Shown here: piece by piece, positions 1-7,723 of the stretch | Layout: each line of letters opens with the position of its first letter | Position numbering within the stretch: the stretch's first letter is position 1 | From: Vibrio zhugei | Lineage (GTDB): Bacteria; Pseudomonadota; Gammaproteobacteria; Enterobacterales; Vibrionaceae | Direction: 5' to 3' | DNA length: 64,000 nucleotides | Assembly (NCBI RefSeq): GCF_003716875.1 | Contig: NZ_CP033078.1 | Span: 496,001 to 560,000 of the forward strand | Made by a program: the position numbers and the translations under genes | Notes under the pieces: generated by a model | Told to the model about the DNA's origin: nothing | Databases searched by the model: none | The model's input: the letters and a program-made list of their open reading frames with translations, nothing else

Positions 1-51
1 AGCATTGCAATTTCGAAAGAAACTTCTAACAAGACGTTCAAAAATAAATGA
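1..51 (+). CDS. possible C-terminal end of an upstream gene (partial)
   Basis: The first frame is open from the window edge to a TGA at 49-51 and reads as 16 residues ending in a lysine-rich tail (TSNKTFKNK). The spacing to the next gene, about 60 bases with a good ribosome binding site, would suit the end of a gene. The stretch is too short to assign a family, and it may simply be open by chance. Confidence 0.25.
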   Translation, partial: SIAISKETSNKTFKNK

Positions 52-109
52 GACACCCATGTTTTATAGTAGTTCTACCTATTCGTGAATAAAGAAATGG
101 AGAGTTTTG

Positions 110-934
110 ATGAACACAAAAATTAATAAAGATACAACGATTTGTATGTCTTTGGCGGCAAGACCTACCAATTTCGGTACGCGCTTCCATAACTACCTCT
201 ACGATGCGTTGGATCTGAATTACCTCTATAAGGCATTTACCAGTAAAGATCTTGCTGGCGTGATAGCGGGTGTGAGAGCTCTCAATTTTCGCGGTTGCGC
301 TATTTCCATGCCCTTTAAAGAGGAAGTCATAGCATTAGTGGATGAGCTCGATCCCTCTGCGGCAGCGATTAACTCCGTTAACACTATCGTGAACACTGAT
401 GGACATCTTAAGGCGTATAACACTGACTACATCGCTATTTCTACGTTACTGACTCAATACGCGATTCCAACGGATTTTTCATTTTCTTTAAAAGGAAGCG
501 GTGGAATGGCGAAGGCGGTGGCATGTGCGTTAAGAGACTTGGGATTCACCAACGGCGTTATTGTAGGGAGAAATGAGGCAAGCGGTAGGGCGCTAGCCGA
601 TTTGTGTGGATTCAAATGGCAAACCGATATGAGTGGCATCGAGGCTGATTTACTCATTAATGCAACGCCACTCGGCATGAGTGGTGGTATAGAAGAAGGA
701 AAACTGTGCTTTTGTGAGCATGAAATTGAACATGCGCAAGTATTATTTGATGTTGTTGCCATCCCGGCTGTCACCCCCGCAGTACAGTTTGCAAAATCTA
801 TCAATAAAAGCGTTATCACCGGTAGTGAAGTATTTGCTATTCAAGCTGTTGAACAGTTTCAGTTATACACCGGAATTAAACCGAGCCAGGAACTTTTTGA
901 ACAAGCAGCAGCTTACTCAAGAAGTGAGAGCTAA
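110..934 (+). CDS. shikimate dehydrogenase family protein (AroE-like)
   Basis: This 274-residue protein belongs to the shikimate/quinate 5-dehydrogenase family, NAD(P)-dependent enzymes that reduce 3-dehydroshikimate in the chorismate pathway. The substrate domain carries the catalytic lysine motif MPFKE (Lys70), then NSVNT (about 89-93) and the NTD motif (Asp106). A glycine-rich GSGGMAKA loop at about 129-136 opens the Rossmann domain, followed by VGRN and INATPLGM. I chose the ATG at 110 because GGAG lies about 8 bases upstream; a TTG directly before it is less likely. The second half is divergent from housekeeping AroE, and the gene sits alone beside mobile elements, so it is probably a paralogue of YdiB/AroE-like type rather than the main aroE. 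Substrate preference cannot be read from the sequence. Confidence 0.85.
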   Translation: MNTKINKDTTICMSLAARPTNFGTRFHNYLYDALDLNYLYKAFTSKDLAGVIAGVRALNFRGCAISMPFKEEVIALVDELDPSAAAINSVNTIVNTDGHLKAYNTDYIAISTLLTQYAIPTDFSFSLKGSGGMAKAVACALRDLGFTNGVIVGRNEASGRALADLCGFKWQTDMSGIEADLLINATPLGMSGGIEEGKLCFCEHEIEHAQVLFDVVAIPAVTPAVQFAKSINKSVITGSEVFAIQAVEQFQLYTGIKPSQELFEQAAAYSRSES

Positions 935-951
935 ATCTAATAAAACATCAA

Positions 952-978
952 CGTGTCAGTGAGCTCTTGACTGACACG
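952..978 (+). terminator. hairpin after the aroE-like gene
   Basis: A perfect 9-bp stem (CGTGTCAGT with ACTGACACG) surrounds a 9-nt loop 17 bases after the stop codon. No clear run of T follows, so it may be a weak terminator or an RNA-stabilising hairpin. Confidence 0.5.
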
Positions 979-1075
979 AATCTGCCCCTTTATGAGTTAC
1001 AACCCAAAGTTCAAACAGTGATCTTGAGGTAACTTTGATATACAAAGTAAGCGCCCCATGAACACACGGGGCGTT

Positions 1076-2629
1076 TTAGTGTGAGAAGTTCCACGGAAGA
1101 AGTGAGTCAATGTCGGGCTCTGCTTTCGCCAGCTCTTTCATGCACTTGACCATGTAATCGTAGAGAATGAGTCCATTGGCTTTAGCCGTCTCGATGATGC
1201 TATAGAGTAATGCGCTAGCATCGGCGCCTCTTGATGTGTTGGCGAAGAGCCAATTTTTTCGGCCAATGACCATCGATTTTATCGCACGCTCTGCTCGATT
1301 GTTGTCGATGGATACGTGCCCATCATCCACATAACGCACCAACTTTGGCCATTGACCCAAGGTGTATTTAATCGCTTTACCCAGTGGGCTGGATTCGAAC
1401 ACTTTCTGTGTCGTGAGCCATTGATACAGGTCGTCCAATATCGGTTTGGCGTGTGATTGTCTCTCTGACCAACGCTCTTCGGCTGACGACGGTTTTAAGT
1501 GAGCTTCAAGCGCATAAAGTTTTTGGATTTTCGCCAGCGCGATATCCACTTTTCCAGTCTTGCCTTTTCCCTGGAGCTTTTTTGCCTCCATGAACTTACG
1601 GCGAGCATGAGCGAAGCAACCGACGTTTGTCACTTGAGTGAGACCATCGTACGCCACATAACCATCGGTTTGCAGGTAACCCGAGTAATCGCCCAAGAAG
1701 TCCATTGGGCACGCTCTCGCGCGACTGTTTTGATAGTCGTACAAGACGATGTTTTTCATCTCCGGTAAACAAGCTTGCGGAGAGTCAGCGCCTGAGCAGT
1801 AAAGCCACATGTAACTGCGCTTCTCTTCTTGCAGCACATTCAATGGGGTTTCATCAGCATGCACCACCACTTGCTCAAGTAAGTGCGTTTTTAAGGCTTG
1901 GTACAAGGGTTGGAACTTCTCGCTCACTTGGATAACCCAGCGAGCCATAGTGGTTCTTGATAAGTCGATGCCCGATTGCGTGAACAAGGTTTCTTGTCGA
2001 TACAGCGGCAAGGCGTACTGGTATTTACCTAAGATGATATGGGCCAGCAAGCTTTCTGTGGCGAAGCTTTTCGGGATAATGCTGTCGGGTACTGGCTGTT
2101 GGTGAACGGGGTTAGTCTCACTGTGTTGCTCACAATGACGGCACGCGTATTTAGGACGAACGTAGTCGATAACGTTGAGTATCGCAGGCGTGAACTCCAG
2201 TTTCTCGCTACGGTCTTCCCCGATTTGATGCAGAGAATGTTGGCAGCAAGGACACTGTTTATCGTGCTCGTCCAGGTCAAGAACCACGGTTTCGCGAGGT
2301 AAGTCTTTCGGTAATGGCTTGCGTTTACCACGGCGCTTTGTTGTGGTCGTCGTGGTCACCACGTCTTCGTCGACGTTCTCCGCTTCGCATTCCACTTCAT
2401 TAAAGAAGTCGCCCTGAGCTTCGTTATACGGTTTTAACGCTTCAGAGCGCTTGGCGAACTGACGGTCAAGTGCCAGTTTGAACTGCTCAATCAAGGATTG
2501 GCGCTCTTGTTGCCATTGTGATTCTTTTTGCTGCCAAGCTTCTTGCTCAGACATCAACGCCTTCACCATCGCTTGAAGTTCCGCGATGTTTTGGCTGTCT
2601 GGATTGATGTCGGGGGTCGTCTTTTTCAT
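1076..2629 (-). CDS. tnpC: IS66 transposase TnpC (DDE)
   Basis: This 517-residue protein is the catalytic transposase of IS66 elements. The N-terminus is a coiled-coil region with many Glu and Gln (about 10-75). Next comes an acidic and threonine-rich linker, then a zinc-binding region with CPCC and CRHC motifs (about 125-170). The DDE core follows, with Asp in HADETP, Asp in QTDGY and Glu in NNRAERAI near the C-terminus. Length and motifs match intact family members, and I see no frameshift. It lies 59 bases downstream of tnpB. It is probably functional together with TnpA and TnpB. Confidence 0.95.
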   Translation of the reverse strand: MKKTTPDINPDSQNIAELQAMVKALMSEQEAWQQKESQWQQERQSLIEQFKLALDRQFAKRSEALKPYNEAQGDFFNEVECEAENVDEDVVTTTTTTKRRGKRKPLPKDLPRETVVLDLDEHDKQCPCCQHSLHQIGEDRSEKLEFTPAILNVIDYVRPKYACRHCEQHSETNPVHQQPVPDSIIPKSFATESLLAHIILGKYQYALPLYRQETLFTQSGIDLSRTTMARWVIQVSEKFQPLYQALKTHLLEQVVVHADETPLNVLQEEKRSYMWLYCSGADSPQACLPEMKNIVLYDYQNSRARACPMDFLGDYSGYLQTDGYVAYDGLTQVTNVGCFAHARRKFMEAKKLQGKGKTGKVDIALAKIQKLYALEAHLKPSSAEERWSERQSHAKPILDDLYQWLTTQKVFESSPLGKAIKYTLGQWPKLVRYVDDGHVSIDNNRAERAIKSMVIGRKNWLFANTSRGADASALLYSIIETAKANGLILYDYMVKCMKELAKAEPDIDSLLPWNFSH

Positions 2630-2688
2630 GGTCGTTATTGTACTGAATACCGATAAAAAAGGCTTGGTTTATCTGACTTTTATTGCCA

Positions 2689-3042
2689 TTAACCCATTGT
2701 AAAACTGTCGATTTTTACCGATTTATGGCCGATTATTGTGAAGCCAGAAAGCAGTCTGTCGAGGTCAAATTGCGTTAAGGTAAACACCGTATTTTTCTCT
2801 TGCGTGGGCCACTTAAACTTGGCTTTTTCGAGGCGTTTATACCAGAGCGCATAACCCGTTTGGTCCCAATACAACACTTTTATTTTATCGCGTTGTTTAT
2901 TGGTGAAGAGGAACAATGCCCCTGAGCCTAGCTCAAGGTCGGTGTCGGATTCAATCAACAGCGCCAGACCATTGATAGATTTTCTGAAATCGACAAACTC
3001 GCGGTATAAATACACCACTGGCGCGGTCATCATGCGCTTCAT
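2689..3042 (-). CDS. tnpB: IS66 accessory protein TnpB
   Basis: This 117-residue protein is the IS66 Orf2/TnpB type, needed for transposition together with TnpA and TnpC although its exact role is not settled. Typical features are the VYLYREFVDFRKSINGL motif near the N-terminus and the FLFTNKQRDKIKVLYWD stretch in the middle. Its start overlaps the stop of tnpA by four bases (ATGA type), which points to translational coupling. It is full length for the family. Confidence 0.93.
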   Translation of the reverse strand: MKRMMTAPVVYLYREFVDFRKSINGLALLIESDTDLELGSGALFLFTNKQRDKIKVLYWDQTGYALWYKRLEKAKFKWPTQEKNTVFTLTQFDLDRLLSGFTIIGHKSVKIDSFTMG

Positions 3043-3359
3043 GACAAGGCTCCAATCAACTCAGCAAGATAGTGTGGTGGCGTGCCTTGAGGAATACTCA
3101 ATTCGATGTTATTTACTATCAAAATCATGTTGGCTACCGACGTCTGGGTCACCTTGCGACAGGTGGTTTTTTCAATAATTTCGGCCTTAACGAAGCCGCT
3201 CTGAGTTGGAGATGGGTTAACACTCAACTGCTGCCGCTTAGCGTAAAACGTCGATACGCTAATGTCGTGTTTTTGGCAAAAATCTTGTTGTGTAAGCGAA
3301 CTGGCTTGGCATTGCTCAATCAGAGAAAGCCATTCTTGATCGGTGCGTCGTTTATTCAT
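3039..3359 (-). CDS. tnpA: IS66 accessory protein TnpA (helix-turn-helix)
   Basis: This 106-residue protein is IS66 Orf1/TnpA, which carries a DNA-binding helix-turn-helix of the transposase-8 type (LTQQDFCQKHDISVSTFY, about residues 23-40). I chose the ATG at 3359 because a strong AGGAGAT ribosome binding site precedes it. An upstream alternative start at 3392 would lie on the wrong side of that site. It overlaps tnpB by four bases. Confidence 0.88.
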   Translation of the reverse strand: MNKRRTDQEWLSLIEQCQASSLTQQDFCQKHDISVSTFYAKRQQLSVNPSPTQSGFVKAEIIEKTTCRKVTQTSVANMILIVNNIELSIPQGTPPHYLAELIGALS

Positions 3360-3439
3360 GCCACATCTCCTTTGGATTGGAGATGTGATCATAGAGTGGG
3401 CAATGCGTGATTAGAATGTGGGGTTTGTGGTGCGCTTAC

Positions 3440-4004
3440 GTTGGAGAACTCCCATTGGGAGTTTGATGATGTGAGTTGTCGGAGTATTGCCACTTGGTAA
3501 ACACCAATGGTTATCCACTTTCAGTAACGCAGTTTTAGCTTGTGCGCCAGCAATGGCTATACGGAAATCATCGGATTCTTCAATCATTCCATGTGGTGTT
3601 CCTGCCTGTAGTGCTGACAATATGAGTTCGAGCGTTTTTTCATCTAGGATTTCATACTCCAAGTCTGGCTTATCATTTTTTGTATCAGGTGGCAGTAGAG
3701 TAAGAGCACCTACAACATCTCGACCAACTACTGTGAGTAAATCGAACGATTGTTTAGTGGAGGTTTTGAATCTGGCGGCTAAACGGCTTCTTGTATCTGT
3801 TGAGTCTGGGAGAAGATTGTCAAAGTAGTTGAAGACCGCTTCAGAAGATATAATGTTTTTCTGCATTTGAAGAGACAGAGATAAAGGCCGAGCGTTGTCA
3901 TTGTTCAGCCAGGAAGAATCATATTTAAAGCTGAGTCTGTTGTCTGGGTACTTTGCTAGAGTCCCGACAAGCTCGTTGTTCATATATGCAGTTAGCGTTT
4001 CCAT
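3440..4004 (-). pseudogene. hipA: hipA-type toxin kinase, 3' part missing, cut by IS66
   Basis: The first 188 residues match the N-terminal half of HipA-family serine/threonine kinase toxins. They include the opening METLTAYMNNELVGTL, the FDNLLPD segment, the GALTLLP segment and the start of the kinase core (IAGAQAKTALL, then HIIKLPMG). The frame then runs into the IS66 end and stops at 3411-3413. Full HipA proteins are about 420-440 residues, so the catalytic and phosphate-binding C-terminal half is gone. The start is the ATG at 4004. No hipB antitoxin gene lies upstream; a metallophosphoesterase gene is there instead. The fragment is almost certainly inactive as a kinase. Confidence 0.85.
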
Positions 4005-4071
4005 TACCAGTGAGCCTTTTTTGCTATATGGTTTTGTCTCGTTTATCAAACAGAGTGTTGGCAAGAGCCAC

Positions 4072-4578
4072 TTAGCGAGTGATTTGACTAACGACGTCAC
4101 CGAACAATACTGGTCTAAATTGAGTCTGATCTACTGACACATTGATATAGCGGGGATCTGGTTTGCCTGCATCATCTAGAATGATACTGTCATGTAAATG
4201 TCCGTGAACATTGAGCTTTCCATGTAATTCCTGAGGATGTATAGGGCAGTGTGTAAACCAGGTATTTCGTTTAGATAGCATCGAGTGAATCTCATCGAAG
4301 CCATCTGCGAGCATCTTGCCGCTGACCCTCATGTTTGTACAATGATTGCCAAGTACGAGCACTTTCTTCGTACATTGAATACTTGCAACTCTCTCTAGCC
4401 AAAATGGGGTCGTTGCAATATCTCCAAGTAGGATTAACGTGTCACGACGTTGTACAAATGATGCAAGGTTATCAAATAGAATATTATGGTGCTCTTCAGG
4501 AGAATCGAATCCTGAACGATATTTCAATATATTATCATGCCCTAGATGTAAGTCCGCGGAGAGTACAAATCTACTCAT
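4072..4578 (-). CDS. calcineurin-like metallophosphoesterase
   Basis: This 168-residue protein has the full set of metal-binding motifs of calcineurin-like phosphoesterases in order. They are DLH (ADLHLGH, residues 8-14), GD (LLGDIA), GNH (LGNHCT), a histidine in FTHCPIHP, and GHLH in the C-terminal third. The family includes phosphodiesterases and phosphatases acting on nucleotides, phosphoproteins or nucleic acids, and the substrate cannot be told here. I chose the ATG at 4578 (MSRFVLSADLH) because the family usually begins only a few residues before DLH; an upstream ATG at 4638 is possible. The gene ends 67 bases before the truncated hipA start, and the two may have been co-transcribed. 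Confidence 0.85.
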   Translation of the reverse strand: MSRFVLSADLHLGHDNILKYRSGFDSPEEHHNILFDNLASFVQRRDTLILLGDIATTPFWLERVASIQCTKKVLVLGNHCTNMRVSGKMLADGFDEIHSMLSKRNTWFTHCPIHPQELHGKLNVHGHLHDSIILDDAGKPDPRYINVSVDQTQFRPVLFGDVVSQITR

Positions 4579-4760
4579 AAGAATATTCTCAGTAACGATA
4601 TTATGAATAATATACACTTGAACTGTAGCGTTATTCAAATAAATATTTTTCTTTACCCTTAATGTAATATATAGAAAATAATAAACACAAAGTGCTATTT
4701 TTTATTTATTAAAATAATGCACTGTATGTTTGCTTAAGTTTTTTAAACCAAAATTGCTTG

Positions 4761-4855
4761 GCACATTGTTTTGCCAAGATTGGCAGCGAAACTGTCAATC
4801 TTGGCAGAGAAAATGCCACTGTGGGCAGCGAATGTGCCAATGGTGGCACTAAAAT
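4761..4855. repeat. degenerate tandem repeat with 21-bp period
   Basis: Units begin at 4761, 4783, 4804, 4825 and 4846. Each begins GCA and carries a following CAAT or CCA core, with a consensus near GCAGCGAAA-TG-CAAT-TTG. Three central units are exactly 21 bp. Unit 1 and unit 2 also form an 11-bp inverted repeat (TGCCAAGATTG with CAATCTTGGCA). Read on the plus strand, the frame is open from 4747 to a TAG at 4870-4872 and gives seven-residue periods of the type LAAKLSI/LAEKMPL. There is no ATG and no ribosome binding site at its start. Confidence 0.7.
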
Positions 4856-4921
4856 TTAGACCTAAAAATTAGAATATTCCGTTTAAGAATCCAAAATTTA
4901 ATAGATGAACGTTATATTAGA

Positions 4922-4964
4922 ATTATAACTTTATAATAATTATAACAGTTATAATAGTTATAAC
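4922..4964. repeat. cluster of ATTATAAC/GTTATAAC direct and inverted repeats
   Basis: Copies of an 8-bp word occur at 4922-4929, 4939-4946, 4948-4955 and 4957-4964. Two perfect palindromes result: TTATAATAATTATAA (4931-4945) and GTTATAATAGTTATAAC (4948-4964). The second ends directly at the ATG of a 21-codon open frame. The pattern resembles a multi-site operator for a small regulator, but no matching regulator gene can be named. Confidence 0.55.
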
Positions 4965-5175
4965 ATGAAAAAGTCAACAAGTAAAAACTATTTTATTGCC
5001 ATAATTATCTTGGCTAAATTTAATAATTAAATTATTCGTAATTATATTTATGATTTTTATTTGATTTAATAATTAAAAATGCAAAATAAATTTGATTGTT
5101 TTTTGCACAGTTACTTTGCTGCTTAGGAGAGCAATTGATGTTTTTTAATGATCTGGTGTATGCGTTGTCTGCTAA

Positions 5176-5184
5176 GCCCAAGCG
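5176..5184. repeat. 9-bp target site duplication, left copy (partner 6519-6527)
   Basis: GCCCAAGCG occurs at 5176-5184 and again at 6519-6527, directly outside both ends of the IS10-like element. A 9-bp duplication is what the IS10/IS50 group of the IS4 family makes, so the insertion is intact and simple. Confidence 0.95.
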
Positions 5185-6518
5185 CTGGCGGATCCCCTCA
5201 TAATTCCCCCAACCCACAGGTATGCGTAAGGCGTTGATATTCGACCATTGCCCAATGATATTGGGACTCTTGTATTCGGTATCTTCGGTGGCAACGTACT
5301 TCCTTACCAAGTCTAGGAATGGAGAGCACACGGCGATGCTTGATGGTGTTGGCTTGGAAGTCATAATGCCATTTGGCTTGCATGGCGATTAAGCCATTCC
5401 ACCACATGATGATTTCGGCCATCAATGCCATGAGCAACAAGATATCAATACGTTTGGTGCAACGTGTTCGGTTATGGCGAAGCGCCAACCCGTAGGCTGG
5501 ACTTTTTAGATCTCGGAACGACTCTTCAATTTGCATTCTTTTGGCGTACAAACGGGTAATTTTAATGCCGTTAAGTACATGGTTGGGGATGTTAGTGACC
5601 AGAAGCCAAGGCTCTTTCGCTCCTTTATGGAACACTTTTCCAGCCGAGTGTTTCTGACAGGTTCGACTATGCCGATGGGCTTTTCTGCCTTTGGGATGAC
5701 TCTTGTATAAGTAAGCAAAGCACTGAAGCGGTGAGCGCTTAGCCAGTTGGCTTTCTCCTAAAAACAGCGGCTTATCAGTCGCTTGAGGGTAAAAGGCTTT
5801 ATTCCATTGCCAAGCGCTCTCGCCACACTTAATCGAGACTTCGCCCCGTACACGCCCAAGCCAGAACCAACCTTTGTTGGCGACTTGCCTGAACCACGTA
5901 TTTCTAAAGCCAGCGTCGGAGATAATGATAGGGGTGCAACCTTGGGGGAGCAAGGATTGAAGCTTATCGAGAAAGTGCTGATGGCTCTTGGGTGAGTTGT
6001 AGTTTTTGTACTCAAATGCCTGTTCATAAAGCGTGACGGCGCGACCTTTAACGGATATCGAAGCTCGCAATGTCATATAGCGCAGTTGCTCACGAACATC
6101 CGACCAATCAACCAGTAGTACAGGAAAAGGATTGGCTCGGGTAATAAGGGACGCATGCCATTTATATATGGACTCTTTTTCACGATGTAGACTGCGATTA
6201 CCAAGCAATCGGTCAATACGTTTGATGGCATGTTTCACCGTGGTATCAGTGTCGAGAGCTCGTCCAATTTTAGTGAGGGTGAGATCAGAGCCGCCCAGTA
6301 CCGCTCTGGTTGCAAGCATAAGAGATCTAAGTCGTTTTTTGTGAATACCAGGGCATTGGTTTTCAAGAGTTTGCTGTAGAATTTGAACATCGCGCATCGT
6401 TAGGGCTCCCTATTAAATTCATTGAATCAAGTGTGTTTTTGGCGAAATTCATTAGATCAGAATGAGCGATGTGCGTCTACTCATTGTTTTATATAGAAAT
6501 TATGAGGGGATTCGTAAG
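5185..6518 (-). mobile_element. IS10-like insertion sequence (IS4 family), 1334 bp
   Basis: The element has imperfect terminal inverted repeats of about 22 bp that share the core ATCCCCTCATAATT, very close to the end sequence of IS10. The left end starts at 5185 and the right end closes at 6518. Exact 9-bp duplications flank it. One transposase gene fills it. It sits inside the 3' end of an unknown gene and shows no damage. Confidence 0.95.
5198..6397 (-). CDS. IS10-like DDE transposase
   Basis: This 399-residue transposase closely resembles the IS10 protein. It shares the N-terminal pattern of cysteine and leucine-rich helices (CPGIHKKRLRSLMLA), IKRIDRLLGNR, and the DDE residues in LLVDWSD, IISDAGF and the EESFRDLKSPAYGL signature with the YREK-like block. 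Length fits IS10 (402). The start is the ATG at 6397. The C-terminal end lies only 13 bases from the element's left tip, as in IS10. The product should cut and paste the element by a hairpin mechanism. Confidence 0.95.
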   Translation of the reverse strand: MRDVQILQQTLENQCPGIHKKRLRSLMLATRAVLGGSDLTLTKIGRALDTDTTVKHAIKRIDRLLGNRSLHREKESIYKWHASLITRANPFPVLLVDWSDVREQLRYMTLRASISVKGRAVTLYEQAFEYKNYNSPKSHQHFLDKLQSLLPQGCTPIIISDAGFRNTWFRQVANKGWFWLGRVRGEVSIKCGESAWQWNKAFYPQATDKPLFLGESQLAKRSPLQCFAYLYKSHPKGRKAHRHSRTCQKHSAGKVFHKGAKEPWLLVTNIPNHVLNGIKITRLYAKRMQIEESFRDLKSPAYGLALRHNRTRCTKRIDILLLMALMAEIIMWWNGLIAMQAKWHYDFQANTIKHRRVLSIPRLGKEVRCHRRYRIQESQYHWAMVEYQRLTHTCGLGEL

Positions 6519-6527
6519 GCCCAAGCG
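6519..6527. repeat. 9-bp target site duplication, right copy
   Basis: This GCCCAAGCG copy matches 5176-5184 exactly and lies inside the codons for ARTLG of the interrupted gene. Confidence 0.95.
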
Positions 6528-7723
6528 TTCTGGCGATATCGCTTAAGTTAGTTTTTCTATTCGTGGCTAGTTGTTGTTTTAACAGCTCTTTGATCAACTG
6601 GTGTTGTTCTAGATTAGCTCCATATCCAACGTCTGGGCCCCGCTTAGTTTCAATGCTATTGATTCGTTCTACACATTTGAAGCGATGCAAGATCCCAATC
6701 AGTGTGGTCCAAGTATTCAACTCATTGAAAAGCGTTAGGCACTCTTTATCACTCCACGCGTTTGGTTCTTTAAGATCTAAACATCTCACAATCGCGATAC
6801 ACCATGATGACCATTGACCAAAATCATCTGACTTGATCTGATTTATTTTTTTATAGCTCGCTGGGTAGTTTACTTTACATGTCTGAACAATGTTCTTTGA
6901 TAGCGAGAGCCAGTCTCCTGCCTTCGCGCTATCTTTACAGTGGCGTAGAAATACTCGTGGATGCGGCGCATAGCCGCCGACCAGATCATACAATTGTCGT
7001 CCCAGATTTTTCTGTTTGTTAGGTTGTGCTAGATACTTTTCGTAAGCTGCACTGTTCTGGTTGGGCAGATATTTCAATGCAGTGATAGCTGCGTATTTTT
7101 GCTGTTTATAAAGTTTAGTGGACTTGATGGGATGGTGTTTTTCGCAGTAGTAGTGAGATCGGCTGCGTAGACGCCAGCATAAAGCGCAATACGGAAGAAC
7201 ACTGTTCCAGCGTATCGCTTCCTCTTGGTGCTGTGGCGTGAGTGAACGTAAATCTTTTAACCCCCACAGTACTTGATCCATATAATCGATACGTTGTTGA
7301 GTATGCAGCCCTACTCCCCGCAAGGCTAATACCGCTTCGATAAGTTTGATTGTTTTATTTAATCCGCCATAAATTTCTACGATGTCCGCAAGCTTGATAG
7401 CGTTAGAGCTACGGTGCTTTTTGAGCACAGAACCATGCTGGCTGAGTAACTTGGTAAACCACGTTTCCAGAACAATGTTCCGAGCGGCATCAACAGCGTA
7501 TAAATACCCAACTCGACGTCGCTGAGCAATTTTACAACCTTGAGATTCGGCCTGTTTTTTTAAGTCATTGATTGCTGTTTCTAGCTGTAGTCTCAATGCA
7601 TTGCGTTTTTGATCTAAGTCCATGAGCCATCATGTCAATATGGTTTGTTGCTTATTCTATATTACGAGTCAGGTGATGAGAATCTAAGATGCGACTAAAT
7701 AATAGAGAAATAAAGGTAATAAA

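Larger units (their letters stand above)
1047..3439 (-). mobile_element. IS66-family insertion sequence, complete, about 2393 bp
   Basis: The element has three genes in the usual IS66 order (tnpA, tnpB, tnpC), all on the minus strand. Its ends are imperfect inverted repeats that start GTAAGCGC at 1047 and, read inward from 3439 on the other strand, GTAAGCGC again. IS66 elements normally make an 8-bp target duplication. Here the flanks are tatacaaa (1039-1046) and gttggaga (3440-3447), which do not match. The copy therefore no longer sits in its original target, or one flank was lost by an IS-mediated deletion. On its right side it cuts a hipA gene. Confidence 0.92.
4579..5122. other. AT-rich intergenic stretch without a confident gene
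   Basis: About 540 bases hold no convincing gene. The contents are an AT-rich start, a degenerate 21-bp tandem repeat (4761-4855), a cluster of ATTATAAC-like palindromes (4922-4964) and a 21-codon open frame directly behind that cluster (4965-5030, hydrophobic, no ribosome binding site). The rest looks like decayed or regulatory DNA. Confidence 0.6.
5123..7623 (-). pseudogene. unknown gene with zinc-finger-like and C-terminal HTH motifs, split by an IS
   Basis: The main piece runs from the ATG at 7623 to the IS edge at 6519 and encodes 368 residues. The last 17 codons and the stop (5123-5125) lie on the other side of the IS. Joining the pieces after removing 5185-6518 and one 9-bp target copy gives a continuous 385-residue frame. 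That frame ends in a textbook helix-turn-helix (LSDIARTLG then LSRQRIHQIIKK). A CxxC-x10-CxxH cluster (Cys146, Cys149, Cys160, His163) looks like a zinc site. I do not recognise the family. The gene is divergent from the small AlpA-type gene at 7724, with 100 bases between the starts, which suggests shared control. As it stands, the product would lose the recognition helix and end with 12 foreign residues. Confidence 0.8.

Noticed and set aside
454..819. Long antisense frame within the aroE-like gene
   Set aside because: It is a shadow of the real gene on the other strand; the plus-strand protein has clear family motifs.
5032..5364. 110-residue frame across the left end of the IS10-like element
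   Set aside because: It is a chimera of IS sequence and the frame next to the split gene's 3' end; the true continuation uses a different frame.
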